From the NCBI GenBank assembly GCA_037349315.1, contig JBAIAC010000004.1, positions 28,895,001 to 28,959,000 of the forward strand: a stretch of 64,000 nucleotides of DNA. Direction: 5' to 3'. The translations under genes and the position numbers were made by a program. The notes beneath the pieces are model-generated. The model made no database searches, was not told the origin of the DNA, and was given only the letters and a program-made list of their open reading frames with translations. Source of the stretch: Chelydra serpentina. Lineage: Eukaryota; Chordata; Testudines; Chelydridae. Of this stretch, positions 32,851 through 44,599 are shown in pieces (positions within the stretch are counted from its first letter, which is position 1; each line of letters starts with the position of its first letter).

Positions 32851-35523
32851 AACTGCTTTTCCAGCTACACAAAATATATAGTGATATTACTTCATCCACC
32901 ATCAAACTGTAGTCAGCTCTGGAGTGAAACCTGCAGCTGTTTAACAGAGCATAATAGTGACTAAATAACACCGTGATGGGTTCTAGAGACAATCCCAAGA
33001 GAGACAGCTGTAACACTGGGAAGGTCTAGGTCTGGAAGAGAAGAAGGCTATGTTAGGGAGAAACAGCAGCCTCACAATAGCTAGGGTTACAGTGTCATTC
33101 ACAATGTATACCGGATGTCTGACCTCTTTTTAAAAGGCTCTGAAAAAGGCATAAGGGAGCAAGGTCAAGAAGAATCACTCGCCAAAATTTGACATGAATT
33201 GGCCCAGCTGATTCTGAGATTCAGGTGTTTGAAAAAAGTAGTCAATTTGCTGCAGTGGCAAATTCTTAATGCTTTTGTGTCACATCATGTCTCAAAAAGG
33301 GGGAGGTCTAGGGGACACTGCTCGCAAGTGTCCGAAAGCTAACATGACAGTAGAAATTGGTTTTCCAATGTGTGGAGTTTTTTTTGAAGTGCAATTGCTC
33401 TTTTAAAGAGTAGCTCACTTCAGCCCTCATTCAGCACTGCTCTCCTCCTGTTTTTGGCCAGTGTAACGCCACTGAAACAAATGGAGTTACACTGGTGTAA
33501 AACTGGAGTAACACCGCGGTGAATTTGTTTGTCTTCACAACTTGAACTCTAGCTTAATCAAACTTGTTTGACTGGGCATTTAGCTGAAATTGCACGGAGA
33601 CTTTTCGTCTTGCACATAGCTGAATGTATGTACAATCTTAAAGCAAACTCCATGGCAGAAAATATTACTGACCTCTCCGTTAGTGTATCACAGAAGGCTT
33701 TTGTTGTTGTTGCTGGTGTACACGCACTTAGATTTAGGGCCCAACTCTGCTCCCAGTGACGTCACTGGAAATTTGTCATTGACTTCAGTGGGAGCAGGAC
33801 CGGGCAGTAAGGCCCTGATTCTGTAAAGACCTAGCATGTGTTTAACTTTATACACATGAATAGACTCATAGTAAGTTGTGGCAGGTTCAGGGCCCTAGAG
33901 GGCAACAGTCTCCTTTGCCTCTCAAATTGCCTTAGACGGTCTTTGTAAGATCTGCGAAACCCACAAATAGCAAATATTCCTAAAACCTCGAGGGAGTCTC
34001 CGGTTGTACTCTCTAGTCCACTGCACAAAGTGGATTTAAAAGATGGCCGGTAGAGAGTTCTCTCTGTTTAAGGGAACTCTGCCAGCACAGCTACTGTCTG
34101 TACCAGACACCACCCTAACCCACATGGTAAGGGGAGGAAGGGGGTACATTGGAGGCACCTCATGGCAGGCAGGAGGGGGTGGAGCAGACCCTGAGGCACC
34201 TGAGGACAGTGCCATTAGCTGGAGCTTCTCCTTTGCAGCTCTAACTTGCACCAAGGCCAGGAGATTTGAGTTGAGATCAGGCAGTTGCAACCTAAAAAGG
34301 AGTAAGGGCTGCAGGCAAGAACCTGCCTCTTACTCTTTCTAAAATACGATTTGCAATGTATTTTCAAGAGCTCCTGTGAGAGCCAGCTCTGAATGTTTCC
34401 TCGGCTCAAGGCAGAAGAGTTCCAGATCTGGGGGTTTGGTTCAGCACGTCATAAAGAGAGGGGCCAGGTTCAAAGTTCTGAGCCAGATCCAAACTTTTCT
34501 AGCATTCCGGGTGTTCAGATTTGGGGCGTTGGTTCAGGCCTGTATTTGAGGGAGGAAAAGGCTGAAGGGAAGAAAAACCAATCCTCAATCCCACGAACAC
34601 CCACAAGGCAAAACCCAGTACGTTCGTGCAGCTGTTTTCCCAAAGTAAGACTCAGGGACGGCTCTCAGGTTTTCAAGCCCTACCAATGAGACTCTGGGTG
34701 CGGAAGGGTCACCTTCTTCCATTCCTATGATCAGGTCCCCCACCTCCAGGCTCCCACTATTTACAGACCCGCTTTATCCCCACCCTTCCTTTTTGGAAAG
34801 ACCCACTTCCCCCAAACAGAGGAAGAAGCAGGAGGTGGCGCTGAAATGCATCTTTCCAAAAAGGAAGGCTGGGGATAAAGCATTTCAATTTCTTCTGTGC
34901 CTCACTGACACCAAAGAGCTTTATTCCCCCACCCTCTCCGTGGTGCACATCCAGTGACGTTAGAGCAGCACACCTTAATAAAAGCAAAAGGAGAGAAGAA
35001 CCAGGCCCCAAGTCAGAGGAGACTGTGGTTAGGAAATCAGGGGTGGTGCTCTGAGGTGAGTGCTGTAAGAGGCCTTTGAAGTGCTGGGGCTCCCTGCAGT
35101 GGCCTAGGCCTAAAGCAAACACTACACAGCACTTCCACTTTGCTAACCACCACGAAAGCAGTTCCGGGAAGGTCCCGCTTGTCCTGACAGCAGCACGACT
35201 TCCTGAAATATTTACAAACTTGAAAATGAGGAACTTGTCAGGGACCCGTCCCTCGGCCCGGCAGTTCTCCCTGCCGCCGTACCCTGTCCAAACTGTTAAT
35301 TCACCGTGGAACAAGGCCATGATTCACACACAGTTGCTTCTCTTTTCATGTTGAACATGATCAAAAGGATAATTACACAGAGTGGAATTCTGCAAGGACA
35401 AAAATTGCGTGTGATCCTCCTAACATAAAGAACTCGCTGTGCGTCTGCAAACCCTCCCATTCGTTCTGCAGACAGGCAGCCTCAGCTTTCAGCCAAGGAG
35501 CAGCCTGCCTTCTCCGAGGCCTT
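32851..35523. other. No gene; module fragments at 33415-33512 and 33765-33800
   Basis: The two fragments carry ATGGAGTTACACTGGTGTAA and CATTGACTTCAGTGGGAGCA. At 34780-34870 a GGAAAG/CTTTCC inverted stretch recurs (CCTTTTTGGAAAG ... CTTTCCAAAAAGG). No exon recognised; the reverse frame 34757-35320 (187 codons) matches nothing known to me. Confidence 0.4.
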
Positions 35524-35647
35524 TACGCTTGCCAACCCTCCAGGATTGGCCTGGAGTCTCCAGGAATTAACGATGAATCTTTAATTAAAGATTATGTCCT
35601 GTGATTCAATTTCCAGAAATACATCCAACCAAAACTGGCAACCCTAG
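35524..35647. mobile_element. Inverted-repeat element with TTGCCAACCCTCC ends
   Basis: Start GCTTGCCAACCCTCCAGGAT and end CCAAAACTGGCAACCCTA are imperfect inverses. The core TTAATTAAAGATTATGTCCT is as I recall from a high-copy sauropsid repeat. About 124 bp, non-coding. Confidence 0.75.
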
Positions 35648-35710
35648 AGACCTTCCCTAGAGACCTGCTGTCCACCCCAGCAAACTCAGTCCATCTCTTT
35701 GAGTATATTG

Positions 35711-35853
35711 TGTAGTAGCCGTGTTAGTCTGTGTCAGCAAAAAGAAAATAAGAAAGAAATACTTGTGGCACCTTAGAGACTAACAAATTTATTTCAGCAT
35801 AAGCTTTCGTGGGTTAGAACCCACTTCATCGGATGCATCTTTCTTATTTTCTT
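35711..35853 (+). mobile_element. tRNA-derived SINE with terminal fold-back
   Basis: Head TGTAGTAGCCGTGTTAGTCT, body CTTGTGGCACCTTAGAGACT, 3' part TTCATCGGATGCAT. The target duplication is TTTGAGTATATTG at 35698-35710 and TTTGAGTATACTG at 35854-35866 (12 of 13). After GATGCATC the sequence is the exact inverse of an internal 19-bp A-rich block (35739-35757 versus 35838-35856). Confidence 0.92.
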
Positions 35854-35866
35854 TTTGAGTATACTG

Positions 35867-36249
35867 GGGTTCAGGCTGCAAAGCAGGGGTGGGGGCTGTG
35901 GAGTCCTCGTTTTTCTGTTAGTTAATTACGTGGGGGGAACTTCACTCAAAGATTGCCGTTGCCTGTTCAGCTCACTGAAACCAAGCTGTTTGTTAAGAAG
36001 AGAGGCAGTAATGACTATCTGATACCCTGTAAACAGGAAAATGGGCTCTGGAGATTGTCATGAAAAGGACTGGGGGTGTGTGGGGGGCTCCTGTATTTTT
36101 TCCCCCTATAGAGCTTCACTCTGGGTCAATCCAACCCCCACCTCTTCAGCTGCGGAACCCCCCCCCCCTCCCCCCGAGGCAGAACTACTGTGCTGACATC
36201 ATGCAAGGGATGCACGATGCTAGGGCAACACAGAGCCAGGGCGAGTGGA
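35867..36249. other. No gene seen; C-run at 36158-36168
   Basis: Contains an 11-C run and otherwise unremarkable sequence. Confidence 0.4.
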
Positions 36250-36309
36250 GATGGGGGCTGGACTAGATGACTTCTCAAGGTCCCTTCCAGCACTACAGTT
36301 TTATGAGTT
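36250..36309 (+). mobile_element. CR1 LINE tail fragment
   Basis: GGGGGCTGGACTAGATGACT, TCAAGGTCCCTTCCAGCACT and a degenerate tail TTTTATGAG. About 60 bp of a CR1 3' end. Confidence 0.8.
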
Positions 36310-37084
36310 TACATCAGACGGGTCAGTGGACCTCCTCCTACCACCCCTACTGCGTGGCTTTTAGGGGTGCAAAGGTCTACTTCAATTCAGGGCTTCGAGT
36401 AACCTCAGTTGAGCAGCATAGGGCAAGGATGACTCATCCAAGCTGCCCCATGCATGTCTCCCCCAGGTTCCTTGGGCTGAGGTTTGACCCTATAACCAGA
36501 GAGTCACTTTAAATGGAATTGCTGTTTGCACGTGGCAATGCACTGAGAAAATATGGGATTTATTTATAAGTGGAGTTTCATTAGAGTACATTAAATCTAT
36601 CTTCTCATTTTCAGCTGCTCTTTCCTTAAACTTCACACTGAGTAAGATCTGTAGTGCTAGGATGACTATTGACTGGATCTGGTTGGTGGTCTATACTGTA
36701 TGATCTCTTGTTAATTTTTCATATCCCGCTCAACAGGTAGCCTTAGATTATCTGGGTTGTTTTTGGTAATAGGAGACAGATGGGAACTGGATGTCAAGTT
36801 GCTATTCTGAAGCGTGGGAGCTTTGTAGCCTTTTATAAAATGTGTGATATTAAAGATAATTTAAAATGAAATTAGTTTCTGGCATTTAACAATCAGGGAA
36901 ACTAAATATAAATGTGTGCTCAATAAGGAGACTAGAGGGAGATAATTACGTGGTCTGATCTGGAACAGCCAGGTTCCCAAGAACCACAAGCTAAAGTAAT
37001 TAGATTTGGTGCAGCGGGACAGAATCTCATTGACACTCGCACTGCACTGGCAGTGTAAAGGAAATTTATTTTCAATGAGAATCT
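36310..37084. other. No gene seen
   Basis: Unique AT-rich sequence. Confidence 0.4.
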
Positions 37085-37320
37085 GGCCCTTAATATTTCC
37101 AAACTATTTTACAAATATGAATGAATTAATCTCCGTACCAGCCCTGCGAGGTAGGTAAGCAAATATTATTATCCCCATTTTACAAACAGAAAAACTGAGA
37201 TACAAAGAGGTTCACATGAATTGCCCAAAGCAAGTCACTGGTAAGACTGGCAATAAGATATCAGGAATGCTGTGCTCCCTCACTCATGCTCAATCCAATA
37301 GACCGTATTGCCTTTCTCGA
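37085..37320 (-). mobile_element. MIR/CORE-type SINE, reverse
   Basis: AACTATTTTACAAATATGAA, CCCTGCGAGGTAGGTAAGC, ATTATTATCCCCATTTTACA, AACTGAGATACAAAGAGG and AAGCAAGTCACTGG in reverse MIR-like order. Confidence 0.75.
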
Positions 37321-37523
37321 CAATGTGACATACATCACAGAAGGCATAGGAATAGAAGGCAAGGAGACATCCTAGCAGGATTGACTGAGCCCTTCAAGCT
37401 TCTGCGTTCCAGGTGGCTTACTAGGGGAGGGGTCTGTTAGATGAGACCTTAAAAATCAAGGGCAAGGGTGTTTGGTGGGAGTTGGGCAACCAGGATTTTA
37501 AGAGACGGACTTTAAAAGGTGCC

Positions 37524-37983
37524 TGTAACAGGGTGGCTGGTGCTCAGGGCTGGAAGACCTGAGTCACCAATCCTGATTACTAAGGAGACACACCTGGGAG
37601 ATGAATCAGGTGATCGCCCTATAAAGACCAGCAGGAGGCAGTAGCAAAGGGGGAAAGCTGTGGTAGGGAGTGAGGAAAGGCTCATGCAGGATGATTCTAA
37701 TACTGGGGGAGTCTGGAAGCTGAGCTTCAGCCAGGTAAAGCCTGGGAGTGACTGGTGATCTGGGACCCAGCTCTGATCAGAAAGGCTGAGGATCCCCTAC
37801 CCTAAGGGAGAGAGCCATGGAGTGGGGCTTGGGCTTGGAGGGCCAATGTAAAGACTAAATACATTTGACCTCAGGAGGGGAAAAATTAATTACATTTGGA
37901 CTGAATTCTTAAGGGACCCTGAAGAAGGGGAAATAGAGGCAGGGTGCTGCAGAATGGCTCAGGAGATGGGTGACCTTGTAACA
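37524..37983 (+). mobile_element. Solo LTR, 460 bp, gypsy-type
   Basis: Starts TGTAACAGGGTGG and ends CCTTGTAACA (TG..CA). It is flanked by exact 5-bp duplications, GTGCC, at 37519-37523 and 37984-37988. A TATA-box-like TATAAA lies at 37620-37625, about 97 bp in, fitting a U3 promoter. No internal retroviral sequence adjoins it, so it is a solo LTR left by recombination between two LTRs. Five-bp duplications suit Ty3/gypsy, although some retroviruses also make them. Confidence 0.82.
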
Positions 37984-37996
37984 GTGCCACACAGAA

Positions 37997-38087
37997 GTGC
38001 TGGAACAAATTTGTTTTGAGAGTTATTGAATCTAACTGTAAACCCTGTGTATGATGGAAACCACTTACCCCTAGGTCCAGCACCTAT
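37997..38087. mobile_element. Short element with GTGCTGGAAC ends
   Basis: Start GTGCTGGAACAAATTTG, core CTGTAAACCCTGTGTATGAT, end TAGGTCCAGCACCTAT. Sister of 55783-55913 with the shared core TGTATGATGGAAACCACTT. It lies 9 bp after the solo LTR's target repeat. Confidence 0.7.
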
Positions 38088-38165
38088 GGTGCCCCAGTAC
38101 ATCCTGATAGAAGAAGGGAGTGCATCAGTTTATCAGACTCACGTGGAGCTGGTCAGAAAGTTGAA

Positions 38166-38178
38166 GGGGGGGGGGGGG
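38166..38178. repeat. Poly-G run (13 G)
   Basis: Homopolymer, probably unstable. Confidence 0.95.
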
Positions 38179-38434
38179 CTCACTTCTGTTTTCATTTTGT
38201 TTTCAAATGTTCTTACTGAAATTTTCCAGCCAGCTGTATTTCACTGGGGTGCTGCATGTTTATGACATGTGTGTCTCTATGCAGAGGGACAGATTCTCTT
38301 CTCCTGCTCTAGTTTGTGTGTAACCCACACACCTTCTGGGTGTGGTGTTCCATCCCATCTAGTGGCACCGAGACAAGTTAAAGAGAGAGAATTAAATGAG
38401 TCTGCTCTACAGCTTTATCTAACCAGCAGTTGGC

Positions 38435-38500
38435 TTTTAGCTCATGTGGTAGAGGCTCATGCACTAAGCTCCCGAGGTCCCCTGTTCGATCCTGCCCACT
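38435..38500 (+). pseudogene. tRNA-like sequence (SINE head or tRNA pseudogene)
   Basis: TTAGCTCATGTGGTAGAGGC matches a tRNA D-arm/A box, and GGTCCCCTGTTCGATCC matches the T arm/B box. Spacing is right for a tRNA. A convincing acceptor stem and anticodon stem are missing, so it is a pol III head, perhaps Lys-like, of a SINE and not a working tRNA gene. Confidence 0.6.
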
Positions 38501-38749
38501 GACAGACCATGTGCACAGAGACTAGAATTGTGCCATAAGGGACTGGGGCAAAATTTCCCTCAGTGCAAATACAACGAAGGCCTATGCTGGGCCTCTCATA
38601 CACCTCCGTGTAAAGGGTGTGCAATAGGTAGCTGAGCATTAACACACCCCTAGGGCTGATCTAATTTATGTTGAGGGCTGTTTCAGCCCTTGGCGCAGTA
38701 CAGAATTTAGATGGCACAAAGGTGGGTCCTGGAATAGCACCTGCCTAGA

Positions 38750-38850
38750 ATCTCAGCCAGAGTTTGTGAAGCACTTTGGGATCTGCAGAATGAAGAGGCA
38801 TTGGGTGACCTGTAATATCTGTATAGTTTAAGTAGCTAATTGTCTGACTC
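38750..38850 (+). mobile_element. MIR/CORE SINE 3' fragment
   Basis: GTGAAGCACTTTGGGATCTG with GAAGAGGCATTGG resembles the 3' part of MIR-like elements. Possibly the same element as the tRNA-like head upstream. Confidence 0.4.
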
Positions 38851-38927
38851 CTTTCTGGGTGTCCACAGGCCCAGATTAACCATGTGCACTCTGTGTACTT
38901 GCACAGGGCCCTCATTTCAGTGGGGGC

Positions 38928-39224
38928 CATAGGCACTGACTCTGTGGGTACTCCAGGGCACAAGCACCCATGAAAAAAATAGTGGGTGTTCAGCATCCAC
39001 AGCTGTTCGGCGGCTGGGGGAGGGTGGAGAGCAGTGAGCGGTGGGTGAGTGGGGACCTTGTGGGAGGGGTTGGAGCAGGGGTGGGAAAAGACAGAGTGAG
39101 GGTGGAGCCTCAGGGAGGCGGCAGAGCGGGGGTAGGGCCTTGGGGCAAGGGGTGGAGTGGGGGCAGAGCGGGGACTGGGGACGGGTGGAACATCACTGTG
39201 GAAAAATAAAACTCAGCGCCTATG
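38928..39224. mobile_element. hAT-like element with CATAGGCGCCGAC-type ends
   Basis: Start CATAGGCACTGACTCTGTGG and end ACTCAGCGCCTATG are inverse. The duplications GTGGGGGC (38920-38927) and GTGAGGGC (39225-39232) match at 7 of 8. The left part has CACCCATGAAAAAAATAGTG. The middle is a G-rich GGGTGGAG repeat. Family copies: 46733, 47193 and 50958. Confidence 0.82.
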
Positions 39225-39232
39225 GTGAGGGC

Positions 39233-40879
39233 CTTTGATCACTGGGGAAAGCAACTCAAAATCCGAGTGGTGCTGCAACCCCATGCACCAGGTCACAACA
39301 TTTCTTGCTCAGATTTGGTCCATCATGACAGAGGAGTATCTGGGACAAATCTGAGTGAGAGGCACTGCGACCTAGTGCTTGACCTGCCTCACTTCAACCA
39401 TAACCACTGAACCATCAGAAGACTTGTCATGCTCCCCCAGAACGTTGAGACCCTTTCTTCTAGGGGGGCAGCAGGGGAGTGGCAGGCTGAAGTTTTGCCT
39501 AGGGTGATAGTTGTCTTTTATATCATATGCTCTGTCTAGTTTAAGGAAGGGGGGCAACTTTTGTAATGCACAAGGCCCCAAAATTCTTTAATGGGTGCCT
39601 GGATATCCATTAAGATTTGCTACACCTGTATTTTTGTATGGGATACTGCAGAAATGTAACAGATACCACATTTAAATGTACTTCACAATAATATTTATAT
39701 AACTGACAGTTGTTGCTGGAGAATATTGTAATTCAGAAGGCTGGAACAAGAGTTTCTTTGCATGTAGGGCTCTAGCTGGGCTAGGTACAACTATGGGAGA
39801 AGAGAGGTGAATAAAATAAAAGCACCGGATCTTGGGGCCAGCCTAGCAACCTTGTGGTTAGTTTTGCACCACGATACAGGAAACCAGGGCTTGACTCTCA
39901 CTGTCCAGGCCAGAAGACTCTGTGCACGCAACCACCGATGAAGAGGAAATTAAAGCCATGTAGGTTTAGCTCAAGCACACTCAAACTCTGGGTTAGTTTG
40001 GGTTTGATCTGCAATTGGCAAAGCAGCAGGACTTTGGGATGCCAAAGACTCTTAGGTTTTATTTTTACTTATGTTTTGTTTTTGTTTTTTTAAATCTTTT
40101 GACTTAGCTGGATAGCCTCAAACCTGTAGCGGCTGCAGTTCAGGTCAGATGAGTTGCTGCTTGTTCAGTAGCTTTACATCAGTGATGCACCATTGATCTT
40201 AGTCAGGTTACTCCTCATTCTCACCAGCATAAGTGAGAGGAGAATCAGGCTTGCTGCGTTCTGAGCTGAAACAGGGTGTTTTGGGAGATGTTGTGTGGGT
40301 CGAGTCACATGGTAGTGTCAATATGACAAACCAGCCCTTACAAGTAGCACTATGGACACCACTCTGCTAGCTGTAATTGCTTTTGCTTTTTTTAAATGTG
40401 AAACGGCTGCTAAATATCTGTTGAGTAGTTATTGCCCATGTGTAGTAGCCATTTGTCCTCACAAATGCCACAAGAATCTGCAGCAAGACAGTAGAACTCC
40501 TGCCATAGGTCTAAAGATCTCTTTTTCCCTGAGACCAGCTCACTCAGAGAACAGCCCATCACAATCTACTGTGACAATAAACGAGGATTAAAAATATGCT
40601 CTACAAGGGTGTGAGCTGGGTTAACTTCCCAGGCGGCCCTCTCCCTGGGATGTCAGTGTGCCCATATCTTCTTGACCCCTTACTGACTTCTGTGTCTCAA
40701 TGTCTGCAAGCTCCACCCTTCCCCTGCTCTCAATTTCTAGAGAACTGTCACTTATAATGGATTGTGAACCATTTTCAATTCATATGTAACCTCACAGTCT
40801 GGAGCAGGGACCTTCTGGGGTTGGAGCTGTACTGGCTCACTGAGTAAAAATGCCATCTGAGGAGAAAAGCATTGTCTAG
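39233..40879. other. No gene seen
   Basis: A weak tRNA-SINE head may sit at about 39838-39920 (GTGGTTAGTTTTGCACC). Module fragments at about 40180-40255. Otherwise unique. Confidence 0.35.
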
Positions 40880-41100
40880 CGGAGACCACTAGGGGCACTG
40901 GGCTGTCTGAAATGCCTGGCTCTGCCAGTGTGACCCTGGGAGAGTTACACAACTTCCCTGTTCCTGAGTTCCCAGCCTGTAAAATTAGGATAACAACACT
41001 TCCCTACCTCAAAGGGTGGTTCGTTACTGTTTCCAAAGCACCTTGGTGATCCTGGATGGAAGGTGCTACACTGCAAAGTACTGTTGTTTTTATTACTTCA
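40880..41100 (+). mobile_element. MIR/CORE-type SINE
   Basis: GTGTGACCCTGGGAGAGTTA, TTCCCTGTTCCTGAGTTC, CTGTAAAATTAGGATAACAA, CCTCAAAGGGTGGTTCG and CCAAAGCACCTTGG are in MIR order. Confidence 0.75.
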
Positions 41101-42544
41101 TACTGGGCCCCACGTAATAGCCATAATGTCTAGGAAATATTATGGAACAGCATTGAAATTGTACTCGACTCAATATGATTTCAATAGCAGAAATCTCTAC
41201 TGCTCCCTAAAAAACAGCACCCTGACTACTTTGAGAGGACACGCAGTTACCTTCCACTGCAGTATAGACGTAGCCTGAGATACTTGGGCTAGAGCACAAC
41301 CACTTGTTCAGTTAAAATCGAGCGAAAGGTATTACCCTTTATCTGCACTATGGAAAAGGATAAGTTTAGGTTGAGTTTAGCTAGCACATTAGCTAAGCCT
41401 GAAAGTATGTATGTCCATAGTTAATTTCAGTGATTCACCGCTGAGTTAGCCTATCATGAGGGAGAGCAGCCATCCTACAGAATAACAGCTGAGTTCTCTA
41501 AGGGCTGCTAGAACACCCCATGCCCACACTGGAGTTCTACCCCCGTATGTGTAGAGGTAAGGTTTCTCATATTCTTAATTTTCACATATCTTCAGTGATG
41601 CTAGAAAATGGAAAATGATCGATTGATTTGTTTTACTTGTGTTTTGTGTCAAGCTCTATTCGAATGGAAATTGGAATTCAATTAAAAATGTGCAAAAACA
41701 GCATTTGTGGGTTTTTATTAGTTAAATAAAACTACCTTAAATGAGCTGGATACACAAGAAAAAAGTCTATCAAAACATGTTTTGCATTTTAAGTGAACTG
41801 ATTTAATAAACAAAGGAAGTTTCATCTGCAGTTAGTGAACTGAACTGATTGTTTCTGGTTCTTTAGAAGTAGTAGATTTTATCCTCTCCCACCTAGTTTT
41901 TATTCATAGCTCGGAAGAGGAAAACAAACTTTCCTGTCTTTTCAACTCCCAATCAGCTTTTTAACTTTGAATGAACCAGTAATGGAATAGAACTAGTTGA
42001 AAAACTGAAATGGAGAAAATACTCTCTGTACCTGCAGAAGAGGCTCTTATTGTCAAAAGATGGTTTAGCATTTCAACAAACTCTGGTTCCAGGGTCTTTA
42101 GGCAATGACTTCCACCAGTTCAATCTTTTTAACTTTCTTTAAAACGTCAGCAGCAAATGTTTCCTGCTCAATAATATTTTTATTTAATGTAAATTATTTG
42201 AATAGATTATAGTAAATTCAGGCCTTATAGGCTGTCCTAATTTCAAATTCATTTTAAATTGGTTTATTTTTAAAAACAAAAGTATACTAAATTTAAAATA
42301 ATCCAAATTTTGTTTTTTTATCCACGCTGGTCAAGACACCCTTGGTAACAGCCCATGCTGCTTACTGGATATAACTGATAATATTAAAAAGTTGCAGTTA
42401 CGTGTATTGGTCCGAAATCTGCAACACGTAATCTGAAGGCAGCTAGTATGTTAGTTGGCAGGGTATATCCCCAATAACTTGTTCCTGCAAACAAATGATA
42501 TGCATAGGGTAAAAGGAAAGATAAGATATGACAGCGTGCTGTGC
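41101..42544. other. No gene seen
   Basis: A terminus-like CACTGCAGTATAGACGTAGC lies at about 41256-41276 without a partner. The rest is AT-rich unique DNA. Confidence 0.4.
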
Positions 42545-42645
42545 CCAATTCTGATCTCATTTGCACTGCAGTAAATCAGGAGTAACTCAGTGAAACCAAT
42601 GGAGTCACACCTGTGTAAAACCGGTATGGGGGAGATCAAAATCAG
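42545..42645. repeat. Palindromic dispersed module
   Basis: CCAATTCTGATCTCATTTGC ... AAATCAGGAGTAACTCAGTG ... CCAATGGAGTCACACCTGTG ... TAAAACCGG ... GAGATCAAAATCAG. The two halves mirror each other about the CAGTGAAACCAATGG centre. Confidence 0.65.
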
Positions 42646-43211
42646 TCCCAAGCTATAACTCATGCTGTCTATCTAAGGATCCATGAACAGACTTAAAGAT
42701 TACGTTAGTGCTGTCTGAGATTTATGATATAGTTCCAGGCTGTCTAGGGGTATTTTCGCCTCACCTTGTCTAACGGCCCACAAATAATAATCAATTGGAA
42801 ACACCTAATACCAAAGTATCCAATATCCAGGCTTCTTGACACCGTGGCTGCCTGTGCCCCCATGTTTCCCTTGGGAGTTGCTCCCCCTGAAACATTTAAT
42901 GCCAACGTATGTGAGCACAGTTAATTCATCATGGTGGCAGTGATACAGCTATGGTAGAAGGAGACAATAACATTTGAAAATATATTCAAAATAAAAGGCT
43001 TGATCTATCACAGCATTTCTTTAGTTTGAAATCAGTGGAAATAAACTAGTGTAAATGAGGTTACACAGCATATAATTGAGTAGCAGTGGTAAATTAGGAC
43101 CACAGCGTGGATAGAACGGAAATTGGTTTTCTAAGGTGTGGTATATGTTAAATGGATCAACTTTTTCTAGATTTTTGTGCAGAAAACTAACAAAGCACTA
43201 AAAAGTTCACA

Positions 43212-43317
43212 GGCCCAATTTCTGCCCTCAATTCTACCCATGTAAATCCAAGTGTAACTAAGAACAGTGGAGTCACTGCAGACTTCCACTGGTGGAAAGG
43301 AGAGCTGAATTTGGCCC
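43212..43317. repeat. Palindromic dispersed module, ~106 bp
   Basis: Start GGCCCAATTTCTGCCCTC, then CATGTAAATCCAAGTGTAAC, and end GAGCTGAATTTGGCC. The terminal inverse match is about 15 bp. One of the most complete copies. Confidence 0.7.
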
Positions 43318-44587
43318 TGTGTTTGTTTGCAAGAATGCAAGTGGTACATGAAAATGAGACAGTTTCAGGAAAATACAAATGTAAACGAGTGGAAGGCAAG
43401 AAAAACCAAACAACCCCTTGCATTTGATCTGTCTCAAGGTACCACAGAATGAAAAGCTTCAGGGCTCCCACGCAAACAAGAGCTCCCCTTTCAAGCATGT
43501 TAGCTACAAACTGAAGTTTAAAAAAAAAAAAAAAAAGACAACTCGACAACCTCAGCAGCAGCACAAAACATCCTTTGTTGCCGGACGTGAGAAAAACACA
43601 CTAGCTTCTAAAAAAAGCCATAGGAAGGAAGTGGAAGAACCTCAGAGGCGAGTAGGAGTGTGAAAGGAATGCTGCTGCATTTATTCCCCCCCTCCCTCCT
43701 GCATGTGAGGCTGATGTGCACAGCCAAAGAGAACCATTTGGGGTTGCAAAGCTTTAACTGTTACTTTAACCCCAGTAACATGTCTAGAACCCACTCCCCC
43801 CTGAAATACATAAGACGCTAAAAGACTGCTACACGGATGAATCTGTTAGATTCTATACAGATCCAAAGCTACAGAGTCTGCCAGAATGAGCCGAAGAAAA
43901 CAGAAGAGTCATTTGAAAACAATGTCATGAAAAGGAAATCAATTTTGTATGCATTTCTGAGATTAATGACTAGCACAAAACAGAAAAAACCCATGGATGG
44001 AAGCCTGGGATTGTCTTTATAATGGCGGTTGTTGCAGAGATTCATGGACATAGGAATATAAATAATGCTTTCTACCTGTACCACATGTTGTATATAGTGC
44101 AACTTCAAAACATTTAATTGCCTCAGTACTGACCCTTAGCCCAGTAGCCTAAAATAATTAACTACCTGCTGAGGCACAATTACTGCTGGAAGCACAGTCT
44201 CCAAAGAACACTTATTTGCTGAGCAGTGTTACAAAGCCGAACTTGAAAAAACTCTGTATCGTTTTAACAGAAATTTGAATTCTCCCCCCGACGACAACCA
44301 GGAAGTGGAAGAGTTCTAAGAAAATGCAGAGTTTTACTGAAATCAAGAGATGATAGAAAGCGTAATTTATCAGGGTTTTTTTTTTTTTTTTTTTTTTTTT
44401 AACAATGCTGACATCCCAAGATGTCAGTGTTTGTAAAACACTAAATGGTTAAGTCTCACAACTTGTGAATTATTAGGAATTCCATTGTGCAGATGGGCAA
44501 TTGGAAAGATGAAAGGGCTGATTTTCCTTTCCTTGGTATAACGCCTATGAGTTCAGTGAAGTTCATTCTGGTGCACACAGCTGTAAT
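43318..44587. other. No gene; A17 at 43520-43536 and T25 at 44376-44400
   Basis: Two homopolymer runs, neither tied to a recognisable retroposon. Otherwise unique sequence. Confidence 0.5.
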
Positions 44588-44599
44588 TTAGAGAAGAAG

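Noticed and set aside
34757..35320. 187-codon reverse frame as a possible exon
   Set aside because: No recognised protein; chance open stretch in GC-richer DNA.
38435..38500. Functional tRNA gene
   Set aside because: A- and B-box-like parts are present but no full cloverleaf; better as a SINE head or pseudogene.
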